Shown: one piece after another, positions 31,035-41,757 of the stretch
Position numbering within the stretch: position 1 is the stretch's first letter
Layout of the letters: every line of letters begins with the position of its first letter
From: Dactylorhiza incarnata
Lineage: Eukaryota; Streptophyta; Magnoliopsida; Asparagales; Orchidaceae
Direction of reading: 5' to 3'
Length of the DNA stretch: 64,000 nucleotides
Assembly (NCBI GenBank): GCA_033032865.1
Contig: JAWHQI010001497.1
Location: 1-64,000, forward strand
Program-made: the position numbers and the translations under genes
The notes under the pieces: model-generated
Told to the model about the DNA's origin: nothing
The model's input: only the letters and a program-made list of their open reading frames with translations
Database searches by the model: none

Positions 31035-34000
31035 TGTAAGACCCCATTTTGTTTCTTAACAAAACCCGGGTCTTATGCCCAGAACCGCCGCTTTGCGGTG
31101 GCACCATCACTCAGGAGGGTCGCCACTACAAAACGCCGATCCTGCCGACAATATCGATCACAGAAGAAGAAAAGTATTAACAAACTTATAGAAGACAAGT
31201 CCACATCACATAAAAAGTAAACCATCATAAAGAGATGTCCACATAAAGTAACTGAAATAAAAGATAGAAATAACAAGGGCTCCTGCCCGATACATCAAAT
31301 CCTCACTACAAAAGACACTCGCGGAAGAAAATCAACTAGACTCCCATGACCACGGGGTGTGGATGAGTGTGTTATTAATTAATCTTGTACAACATCTTAC
31401 TTCTACGATTTATGGTTAATCTTGGACTTCCCGAGGTCAACCCTGTGAGGGGCTCGCAGCGGTACTAGGAACTGTGATGGGTTGATAACCCAAAGCTCCA
31501 TTTCTCAAGACACTTAATGTTATTGGTAACTAACCATAAGAATACCCATCTTATCATTTCACTTGAGTTAAACCTAAGTGCTTTATGACACGCTAGGGGA
31601 AAGACGATCTTTCGTCAATCCCCAGCACAACTTTACCCTAAATTCACCAAGCACTCTTAATCACATAAACTCCTTTTGGTGACCTCAACCTCTTCATCCT
31701 GACCATGTACACCAACTACATGTCATTTTCACTTGGTAGGCCACTAAATACCCAAGTTTCACATTTTACTATACACAGACCAAATGAAATATATGAACTA
31801 CATAGGTAGAGGTGCTCCAAATAATCATCCACATGACTCAAGATTAATAATGGAAGTCTATCATGATATTATGAGACTAAATTCAGAGGATCACATTCTT
31901 CCCTAATTATTTGGCATTATTTATAATTTTTTTCCAAATCTAGCCATGTGTGAAATTGAACACGAAGTGTAAGATCTTCTTATGATATGGCATCCACTAG
32001 GTTATGACATGTATATGATAACAAAATAATAGTAAATACAGAATATCATAATTTTACAATAAGGAATTGTTCTCTATTTTTAATATTTAACATCTATCCA
32101 AATTTGAAGATTAATGAAGGAACCAAAAAAAATACTTATACCAAAATTATGGTAAAATTACCAGACCTTTGTATTCATCAGAAAAGTCTACTGACTAAAT
32201 TTCAGAATTTATGGAAATCATATTCTCACTTAAATAAATACTTTAAGAAAATCCCAATTAGGACATGTTGTAAAGTAGCCTACTGATAAAAATCTCCAAA
32301 AATTATATAAAAATTCACAGAGCTTTCTAATGTCCTGAAATGTTCTATCACTTAGTTGCAAAATTTACCAGAGAGTAATGGACCCTCAATTATGTTTCTT
32401 AAGCCTAAGACAAAATAAGTGCCTTGTGAATGAAGTACTGGTTAAACCATTTAATTAATTACACAAAAATTAAAAGAGGTCTATAATATGATTATAAAGG
32501 CACTACCAAGGTTTCATCATCATCCAAGACCATTTGAGTATGTAAAATTCTCTTATAAGAAAATTCCCTAAAAGGGTTATGACCTATTTCAAAGGGGATA
32601 ATTGCTCCTAAAAATCTTATAAACTTACCTAGTGCCTAATTACACCCTATGTACTCATCCTCTAAGTTTCATAACCATTAAAGGACATTTGACCCCATGT
32701 CCTTCACAAAGTCCAAGGTGCAACCCTAAGGGTAAAGCTAGGGTTCTAGGGCATATCCACCCCCACATCACCCCAAATCACTCATGGAGGTGTTTTAGGT
32801 GATCCTAAACCAATGGCCAAGGGTTCACATCATGTTAATGAGATTTGACCACCTAATTCCATCATGTGCACTTTTAACCTAGTTTGACCAAACTTGGGCT
32901 AACAATTTACCCAACCAAATCAGACCCAATTGGGCTGAAAGTTTTACCAGGGTCATATAATAACCCTAAGGAGCACTCACCAAAATTTGGAGGGGATTGG
33001 AGGTTATTAGACCCTTTAATTAATTAACAAATGAATTATGAAATTATTACAAAAACCTTAGAAAAATGTTCTCCTAAAATTCTCATTTATGGATATGGTG
33101 TGTGTATAGGTGTAAATAGCTTATGTTTTAAATATCAAGGCAATACCATTTACCAATCCAAAGATAATCAAATAATAGTGGTTGCCCTATCCTTGGGACC
33201 AGTCCCACCAAAATGACTCTACAGGGATCTACAGTGCCCCTATTGTCCTGAAACAAATTTTTAAATTAAACCACGTGCCCAAGGCTACAACTTTGATGTT
33301 GGGCACTTTTTCATTTGAAGGGTCCTAGTATTTTTAATAATTAAAACAAAATAGTTAAAAGTGTGACAAAAAATACAAGCTTAAATGATTAAATCATTTG
33401 GTCTGCACTTAGCAAATCCCGGCAGATCCGACGGCGCCCAGTCATGTTCCCCATTGAATGGATGGTCCCCGACAGCCCGTCCTAGGTGACTTTTGCCCTC
33501 GATTTGCCGGCCACCCTTGCATCTTTCCGGCCGGCTGGTGCCACCACCACCTTCGTCGAGGTGGTGGCAGGCGATGGGCGGTGGTGGCCGGAGGGGGGTT
33601 TTCTAGCGGGGGAAAAGGGCTCAAAAACGAACCCTTTTGGGAGCATAATTCAAGCTCGATTGAGCTTGAATCAAGTCCCAAACTGATTGAGATCTATGCA
33701 CTATGGGAGAGAGGGAGGATCGGACCTGTGTGGGGGCCTGGTGGCGCGTATTTCGGCGAGTCGCCATTGCCGGTGGTGGAGCTTTTGGTGCCATGCCGAT
33801 TTGCACTGGTAGGGCTCGATTTCTTCAGGGAAGAGGGGGGTTTCACTCCTTTCCGACCTCTGAAGGTGTTAAAGAGATCAATTGAGGGAGGGGAGGAGCC
33901 AAACCATCAATTGCCATTAATGGCCATGAAGGAGGATTTCGGCCACCTTGATTTCCCTTGATTCAGCCCCCTTGGTGAGCTGGAAAATGCTCTAAATTCC

Positions 34001-34862
34001 TTGTAACTGCCATGATAGATGAATGCTCATCAATTGGGGGAGGATTGATGGGTCAATTGCATTCATCCACCATGAATGTTCATTCTCTCTCTCCAATTTG
34101 GGGGAAACCTCCATTTTCTCTCTCCTAATCATCATCTACAGAATTTGAGTGGTAATTTCAGTAATTACCAAGCCCACTAGGTGATGGACCACTTTAGTTG
34201 GGCCTAGCCCAAATGGATTGGGTTTAATTTGGGCAAATTAGGTGATCATTTTGACCTAATTTAGGACAAGGTTGACTTTGGTCAAATTGACCATTTGGGT
34301 TGACCTCAATGGGTGGCTTAGGACCCATTGGCCTCCCTTAAGGGTTAGGAAGGTCTAGGTAGGGTCAATTTGGCAAGGTGAGGGTGATTTGCCCCTTTAT
34401 AGAACACTTTTGACCAAACTAGGGCTAGGGTTGACTTAGGGTAAATTGGCCAAATTAGAGGTCTCATGATGGGGTTTTTTGGTCCATTAGGTCCCTAATA
34501 TCCTCATAGGGGTAGGGGCAAGGTAAATTTGACATGGTGGAGGCCAATTGGCCCTATTTGAGTTAGTTTGACCAATTTAAGGTTGGGGTTGACTTAGCCA
34601 ATTTGGCCTCTTTGGTTGACACCAATGGGTCCCTGGTGCTCCAAGGAGACCCCTAATGGGTTAGGGATGTTATGGTGGGGTCAAGGTTCAAGGTGAGGCT
34701 CTAAAGTACAACCCTAGGCTTGGTATCTGAAAATTGCTATTTGCAGACCACTTGGATTTTCTCCTTCCCTCCTAAGTTCACATGGTCTTGAGCTCTTCCT
34801 ATGGTGTTGTCATGACCTAGTCATGAGTACAAAACCAACTTAGGGTCTAGTTGTTTGGGACA
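31035..34862 (-). repeat. Long gypsy LTR (3.8 kb) of a second Tekay-like element
   Basis: On the plus strand it starts TGTAAGACCCC, as the Tekay LTR at 5911 does, next to a perfect primer site. It ends near TTTGGGACA at 34862, giving TG...CA ends. This makes it the 5' LTR of a minus-strand element whose interior is mostly gone. Contents: AT-rich left half, a GC-richer part at 33420-33960 with a 167-codon plus-strand ORF of no recognised family and two strong hairpins (33544-33567, 33648-33671), then imperfectly repeated blocks around TTGACCAA, TTGGCC and GGTTAGG (34190-34720). The right border is less certain than the left. Confidence 0.65.
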
Positions 34863-34864
34863 CC

Positions 34865-34945
34865 CCATGCCCGCCGGGGGAGGGGGAGGGGGGGGGGGGG
34901 GGGGGGGGGGGGGCTCGAGTACTGTCGCGCAGTGCACGAGGGGCC
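34865..34945. repeat. Long G-run and adjacent hairpin
   Basis: GCCGGGGGAGGGGGA is followed by a run of about 26 G (34888-34913). Next comes CTCGAGTACTG-TCGCG-CAGTGCACGAG (about 34914-34940), arms that pair at 9 of 11 positions. The G-run length may be affected by sequencing. Confidence 0.7.
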
Positions 34946-35803
34946 TATATATATCTATATCTATACTATTCTAAAAATATTTATAGGATGGCTTTAAAAT
35001 GCCATGAATTTAAAACTCATTGGAGTCATCTTGGTCGTTGAATCATAAGATCCGCCAACATTAAGGTAAGAAAAAAAATTGAGCTCCCTCTCTCCTCATT
35101 CACGATCCTAAGTTGCGCCTCCTTTATTCTCAATCCCTCGATCGACTCTCTTCCTCGATCTCCCATCTGCTCTCCTCACCAGGAGCAAAAAGGCCCTCTT
35201 CCTCCGCCAAACTGAACACCCCATCCGCCTATCCCCTTCAATCGCAAACCGGCGCCATCAACATCTACTCCAGCGGCTTCTCCCCGTTCAACTACAGTGC
35301 CACGTCGGTTCCGCCGTTCGTTCTCCGATGTTCGTTCGTGCAAATCACGATTCCTCTCCCGAAGCTCTTGTTGCCGCTCTGCCACTCATCCGAATTCTCG
35401 ACCAATCCCTCGACTGAATCTATCGCCATTATCACCACCTCGCTCTACGCCATCCTCGACCAATCCCTCTGATACGTACCAAATTGATTAAGTAAAAAAA
35501 TGGACAGAGTCCTTAAGGCAAAGCCTGAACAGGGCACTCCAAGTAGTTCCTGCGGTAATGCACAGTGAACAGGGGAAGAGAGGATTTCACACACACAACA
35601 TTTCATGCATTAATTAGAACAAACGGGGATTTATATAATCTGTTGTAGTTACCATTTTGATCTAGAAGTGGTCAAACATGTAATCTCACTGCCAACGCGA
35701 TATGAGCCTGCAGGGTCGCACATAAGAGCATGTGGAGAAGTTGGAAGATTGACTGTGTTGGTAAAGGTTACCAATCACCATATATAGAATCGGGGAGGTA
35801 AAG
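34946..35803. other. Low-copy DNA, possible gene leader, no gene identified
   Basis: TCTATACTATTCTAAAAATA at 34960 resembles the 5' start of plant Helitrons. A serine-rich 119-codon ORF (35113-35472) follows CT-rich leader-like sequence, but I recognise no family. No further support for a gene. Confidence 0.25.
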
Positions 35804-36096
35804 CAAATGTTGTTGTCGGAATTCGTCGGAATTCGTCGGATATGATTCGTCGGATTCGTCGGAATTCGTCGGATCGTTCCATGGAAACTCGACGAATTAT
35901 TACAGAGACCCTAAGCTCGGCAAATGTTGTCGTCTGATATGATTCGTCGGAATTCGTCGGATTGTTCCGTGGAAACTCGACGGATTGTTACAGAAACTAT
36001 AAACTCGGCAAATGTTGCCGTTTGATATGATTCGTCGGAATTCGTCGGATTGTTCCGTGGAAACTCGACGAATTGTAACAAAAACCCTAAACTTCT
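35804..36096 (+). repeat. 88-bp tandem repeat built from a 10-bp word
   Basis: CAAATGTTG starts units at 35804, 35921 and 36009. The last two are 88 bp apart. The first unit is longer because the 10-bp word AATTCGTCGG is present extra times. Each unit also has TTCC(G/A)TGGAAACTCGACG and ends in a TTACAGA/AACCCTAAAC-like phrase. Confidence 0.85.
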
Positions 36097-36105
36097 GTAT
36101 GGACT

Positions 36106-36480
36106 GTGGATAGCGATTTGTCTAGGTCTTTTTATACTTCGGGTATAAATAGGATCTGTTTTAAGGGTTCAATATGCTCTTCTTACGCCTCCTGGAAGAA
36201 GACCCGACGGAAGAGTTCCGCCTCACAAACCCTAGCCGACGGAAGTGTTCCGCCGTTTCGCTCGTCTACGCAGACCTCCTTCCGGCGATCGTCGCCGTGA
36301 TTGTTCTTCCTGGAGCGAACCTAGCAGTTCGTGGAAGTGCAAGGTGCAGTCGTTCTTCTCCCGGCTCGTGTGGATCACTGTAGAGACGTAGACATCATTC
36401 TACGTGAGGACTCTCGCATAGCCGCTGACAGGATTCATCTTCTTGGAGCACCTAGGTTGGATTCGATCTAACTCCACTAA
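36106..36480 (+). promoter_or_regulatory. Promoter-like segment with TATA box and leader
   Basis: CGGGTATAAATAGG (about 36140-36153) lies 50 bp after the 88-bp repeats. It is followed by a CT- and CCG-rich leader without a long ORF, ending in CCACTAAG|GTAATTTATG, a good 5' splice donor. This is the layout of either a spliced 5' leader of a host gene or the U3-R part of an LTR. No matching coding exon or primer site was found downstream. Confidence 0.3.
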
Positions 36481-38400
36481 GGTAATTTATGCCTAGTAGT
36501 TTTCATTACTTCTTGATTCAATGTTCATGGCCGATCCGAATCTTTTTGGGTTGCTTCTCTTTATTTCCGCTGCGCCTACATACGATGTATGGTTGTAGAA
36601 AAACTCAACATAATCCTCCCAACGGTTACACACTCAACACCACACATATGACAGTTTTTCATTACAGACGCTTCAACGGTTGATTACGCCATCAACTGCT
36701 ATTACCTCCTAAACACATTTAAAAATACAAAACATACAAACCAATACGTAACACCCTCGCCTGCCCGCCTCTCGCGATGTAAACATGGAGGACCGTAGCT
36801 GATGCTTGCTCGCCCTCTCGCTCTCCGGTGCCCTAGGTTCTTCTTCACGTGGATCGGAAGAACGTCTCGCGGCATTTAGTCTTCTGCAAGTGCTGCTCCC
36901 TCTCCGTTCAGTTAGGGCATCACCCGTCGCAGCCTCAATCACAGTATTCTGCAATCGCTCGCCTCGCATTCAATCTTATGGTTCAAGCACAAAAGTACCT
37001 CAATTTGTATTCTTCTTCTATGCTTGTTGATAATAATGATGTGCGGCGCAAGCTATAGTGTTCTCATTCAATCTAATTTTTGTAACTGCTTCGTAATATG
37101 TCATTTTTTAATTTAATGCTTTCATTTAAATTTTTTCTTCCAGACAACTGCACCAAGAGAATGATGAATTGACTCTAATGGTTTAATCCACGTTCTTTTT
37201 TTTATTAAACCCTAAAAACATTACTATTGACTGCTTTCATTTGAATTTATAAATTTCTTATGCTTTTAGGATTGTTTTGAAAAAGCCCAATATTTTTTCC
37301 CCAACCACATATTACTGAATGTAAGTGTTAGATGTTGAGTTGGTTTTGAAAACTCAAACCCACATGTTTTATCTTCCCCACCTAATAATCATGTCGACTG
37401 TTAATGCAGACTTTTCTCCAAGTCGCCCATGTGCTTTGAATGGGTACATGCGAGAAAACTTCTAGGAAAGGGAGGTAAGTTATGTGAAATAGCTCAATAA
37501 AAGGAGAGGGGGTGAGCTATGAAGGACACAACAAAAGCCAAACTAATGAATTACTTATGAAGCGATGATGCCAACATATCGACATGATTGTTAATGCTCA
37601 AAATGTTTATGAAGACTATTATACAATATATTTTAAATTCCAAATAACATTGTTTGTGTAGGCCTTCTACCGGGTAAAGGCGGTGAGTACTTCACACTAA
37701 AGGAGAAATGGAGGGCAAAAAGTCTTGCAGGCTGCTTGATAGGGGATGAGGAGGGAACCTGTCATCATCAACCCAACAACTAGATAAATACATATGGCAA
37801 AACTCATTCATCTTCTTCTATGATCATGCCTCTCAAACTTCAAAATTAAAAATTCACGCCACCAATAATTTTGTCATTTTTATATGTTTTAAAAGGAGAC
37901 ATTATTCATCTCATGACATGATTTTTAAGCGTCAGTTAATGTAAATTGAAAATTTGTGTTTCCTCATGAGCTATATTGGCTGGAGGACGAGAGACTTTGA
38001 TGTGATTAATTCAAGCGCCATTTGGAGTGGCATTTTTTTTTTATTTCGGTGAGTTTGGACAAAAACGCCATCGTCATAGAATGCATGTTTGACATACAAC
38101 AATTATGACTGCCACCAAGAAAAGAAAGTTTGTTTTGAGCATAAAAGTGAATGAAGTTCCATGTGTGTGTGTGTGTATATATATATTCATATGGTTACAG
38201 CTAGAGCTGCATCATGTCGCTTCTTAGTATTTATATCTATAATGCATGTTTGTTGTCCAGATTTTATTTTCCTGAAAAATTTATGTTTGGGTCGTTTACT
38301 TAATTGATTTATTAGATTGGTAGTGTCATATTACATTTAATTGCATTTTTTTCGCAATTTATTTTATTCGGATTCCCTAATCAATTATCAAATTATAGAT
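36481..38400. other. AT-rich region, no gene seen
   Basis: Only short ORFs, none recognisable (for example a serine-rich 74-codon ORF at 36806-37030). A TG/TA microsatellite lies at about 38162-38187. Confidence 0.3.
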
Positions 38401-38403
38401 AAA

Positions 38404-38468
38404 AATATGCGCTACGCCTAGACAAAAATTATCAATTATTAAATATGCGCTACGCCTAGACAAAAATT
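38404..38468 (+). repeat. Close direct repeat
   Basis: AAATATGCGCTACGCCTAGA followed by CAAAAATT occurs twice, starting at about 38404 and 38441 (37 bp apart). Confidence 0.8.
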
Positions 38469-38654
38469 GCTCCAAATCGCTGCGTAAGCGCCCAAGCTAG
38501 TGAGTTCCTTCTCAGCTCTAAGTATCCCATAATTAGTGAATAAAATTTAAATTTAAATAATTTGCAACGGTCATTTGCGCGGTTGTTAAATACGGAAGAT
38601 GGACCATCGACGGTCAGTCTCCATTTTTTTCCCAGTTCTTGGCTCTGCGGTGAG

Positions 38655-38945
38655 CGTGAGGCAGAGCGTGAGGGACCATCGACAGGGACGATCTCCGACG
38701 ACGATGAGCCATCGACAGGGACGATCTCCGAGGACGATGAGCCATCGACAGGGACGATCTCAGCAAGGAGCCATCGACAGGGACGATCTCGGCAAGGAGC
38801 CATCGACAGGGACGATCTCGGCAAGGAGCCATCGACAGGGACGATCTCCGAGGACGATGAGCCATCGACAGGGACGATCTCAGCAAGGAGCCATCGACAG
38901 GGACGATCTCGGCAAGGAGCCATCGACATGGACGATCCTCCGGCA
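38655..38945 (+). repeat. GCCATCGACAGGGACGATCT minisatellite (29/33-bp units)
   Basis: About nine copies of GCCATCGACAGGGACGATCT. Two spacers alternate: one gives a 33-bp period (CCGAGGACGATGA), the other a 29-bp period (CGGCAAGGA). Order: 33, 33, 29, 29, 29, then 33 and 29 again, suggesting a block duplication. The 29-bp units rotate the reading frame, so all three plus frames stay open; the resulting ORFs (38562-39008, 38599-39087) are by-products and not supported genes. Confidence 0.88.
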
Positions 38946-39119
38946 AGAACCCCTGTTTTATGTTGCCCTCCAGCAAGAATCCCTGTTTTATGTTCTCCGA
39001 CCTCCTAATCTTCGAGCCATCGACAGGTACGATCGCAGATCGCACGCCGGCCTCCGCCCGCCGGACTGGTTGGATTGCATCTCTTAATTCGTAAGTCGCG
39101 CTCTCTAGCTCTCCTTTTG

Positions 39120-39220
39120 AGTTAACGTCGCTGAGTTTCTGTATATTCCTTTTGAGTTTCTACCTGTAAGTTTCTGTATATTCCTTTTGAGTTTCTACCT
39201 GATAGTTTCTGTATATTCGA
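39120..39220 (+). repeat. Short triplicated segment
   Basis: GTTTCTGTATATTCCTTTTG and the following AGTTTCTACCTG are present two to three times in tandem with an approximately 45-bp period. Confidence 0.6.
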
Positions 39221-41063
39221 TTCTCTCCTAATTTGGGCTTTTATTTCATCTCATTTCTTTCTTTCTTTTCTTTCTGGCTTCAGCAATTGTTTGATGCGCA
39301 ATTGTTTGATGCGATCATTTTATGCGGCATTGTGAACCAACGAGACGCTTTCGTGTACTTAATCTGGCCAGATTAAGTTTCAAGTCTGTTGAAGGCTTGT
39401 CAGAACGTATAAAATGCAGATCAGGACCACCAACTCACTCACAAGCCTCCCATTAAAAAGGAAATTAGCACGTTAGAGGTCACATGAGCATAGCATAAAA
39501 TGCTTGTAACTTCAAGCAATTACAAAAAAATTTGGTCCCTCCACCCACGACCAACTAAGTTTCTGTAAGTTTCTGTATATTTTAAATTTCACTTCAATCG
39601 TAGGGGTACATTCAAACGTCGTATAATCTATATGATATATGATGTTCACTTCAATCGTAGGGGTTAAGTTGTACATGAGCAAATTAGTTCCATGTTTAGA
39701 TGTCCTACAATGAGATGCAAATGGCAAATTTTACAGTATGATGCACAAACTTACAACGGCAATGAAAAATGCCCAGCAGAACTTCATTAACTGTAGGGGT
39801 ACATTCTCTTTTCAATTCATATTCTCATAGCGTAATGACATAATAATCGTAGAAAGTTAGAGCAACTTTTGATGCATTTATGACGGAAAATTACACTGTG
39901 GTGCTAAGAAATATTTTTTACACAATAGAGTATCATGGTAGAAAAGTTAGAATTGCATTTTTAATAAACTGCTTGAAAACTTCACCCATGCAATTTATCA
40001 AACTGCACCCGTGCAATTTATCAAACTGCACCCGTGCTCATTGGGGCTTTAACCATGAAGCCGTGAAATCAATTCATGAAACGAATGAGGCATGTGAAGC
40101 CATGAACATTTGAGCAACTTCGAATGTGAAGCCGTGAAATCAATTCATGTGAAGCCGTGAACATTGAGGCTTTAACCGTAGCAATGAAATTATCGAAATT
40201 TACAATATTTTGAAGAAGAGTAACGTGTGATTCATGAAAATGATCTCGGACTGGTTGTTGATTGCCTTCTATCTCTCAGGGATCGATTGAATTTAGAGTG
40301 CAGCGAAGGGGATGTTCAAGTGGCTTCCATATGTAGAAAACAAGCAAGAGAGAAGCGGATTGCATCTGAAGATTATCGAGATTCTGTGGATGTTTCCAAA
40401 GTAGGGGATATTCTCCACTTAGGGAAGATGAGAAGAAAAGTAGTTTCTTAGAGTCAAGGCTGGATCATGTTGTGCATTGTCCCCGCATATCAGGTATCGT
40501 GTACTTAATTATTCCCTACTAAAAATGGATTCTTTTGAATCACTAATGACTAGTAGCATCGATAGTCAGGACCGTTATGGTTATCAACCGGCTAGTAGCC
40601 ACCCACTAAAGACTGGCATCAATTCTTTCTTTATCCATTATTTTGTTTGTCTTTCTTTATCGATAGTTAACTGGATTACAGCTCAAGCAATTTGTTGGAT
40701 GGAAGAAATTTTTTATTCGAAGTAGCAGGAGTAGAAATAGAGAAGCAACCCCAGAGTTAGGAGAGGAAGGGAACAACAAAAAAGGAGTTGGAGAAATAGC
40801 CATTTCTTTGTTTTGAAATCGTTAGGCGAGATATAGTTTTCAATTTATATCTAGTATCTCTACTGATTCAGGCAATTGTTTTTGTTGTAGTGATGATTAT
40901 TGATTAATAAGTCTATTGATGATGATTCTTTCTCTAATATGAAGAGATTTATTTAATTTGTTTGACCAGATAATATGAGTCCTTTACTAATACAATGCTT
41001 ATATGTTTATGAAGTAGTATTAGAGTGGGCATATCATTGGTAAAAATTTATCAACAGAATCGT
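39221..41063. other. Low-copy region, no identified gene
   Basis: AT-rich with short ORFs. A 74-codon ORF at 40227-40451 (with VVDCLLSLRDRLNLE) is a weak reminder of the helical region near the calponin-homology domain of plant kinesin-14 proteins, but it is too short to assign. About 39980-40150 has small duplications of TTATCAAACTGCACCCGTGC and of GTGAAGCCGTGAA. Nothing else is seen. Confidence 0.2.
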
Positions 41064-41757
41064 AATTTCTTACCGCTATATCACTACTGGTCGTGCTAGT
41101 GGTGATATCCTAATTCGGCTACCTCCCCCTCTCACCAAGGCATAACATAAGAAACTCTTGCTAATGCCAAGAGGGACTAGCAGCATTGAAAGACAAGTAG
41201 CGCTTCAAAGACTTCTTACTTTCTTCTTTGACCAATTTCTCTCTAAATAGAAGGCATGAATTATTAGTCAGAGTTGCCTCCAACATCACCTAGGATGCCT
41301 CCACCGCCTTGGACACCTACGCAGTCCCCTCGACTCTTCCATCATCTGGGCGCCCCCGACGCCTTTGACGTTGCCTCCGTCGCCTCTGACGTTGCCTCCG
41401 TCTCTTTAGACATGCCCCCTCCGCAACCCTCCGTCGTGCCCCACACCCACCCCCTCGTCGTACCCCACATCCACCCCTCCGTCGTGCCCCCTCCATCATG
41501 CCCCCTCCCCTCTGTCGTTACACCCCTTCCCCGACTCCTTCGTCATGCCCCTGACCCCCTTCGTCGTGCCCCCGACAACTCCGTCGTGCACCCGACCCCT
41601 CCGTCGTGCTCCCCTTCCGTCGTGCTCCCCACTTCCTTCGTGCCCCCTCCCGTCCATCGTGGCCCCCTCCCCGCCGTTGTGCCTCCCTCCGTCGTGCCCC
41701 CTCCCCCTCCGCCGGGTCCCCCCTCCTCTCTGACACGCCCCTCTCTGCTGGGCCCCC
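41064..41757 (+). repeat. Head of large duplicated unit, copy A
   Basis: Moderately complex sequence that recurs at 45112-45825 with roughly 85-90 percent identity by eye. It begins AATTTCTTACCGCTATATCA and includes CACCAAGGCATAACATAAGA. It becomes rich in a CC(T/C)TCCGTCGTGCCCC-like word from about 41420. In one frame it reads as a proline/valine-rich ORF from 41274 that runs into the pyrimidine tract, in part simply because of composition. No known family. Confidence 0.75.

Noticed and set aside
33458..33961. 167-codon ORF in the second gypsy LTR as a captured gene
   Set aside because: No recognisable family, other frames are also open nearby, and it lies within an LTR. Kept only as a note.
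40227..40451. Kinesin-14-like fragment
   Set aside because: Resemblance is limited to about 15 residues in a 74-codon ORF with no neighbouring exon. Too weak to call.
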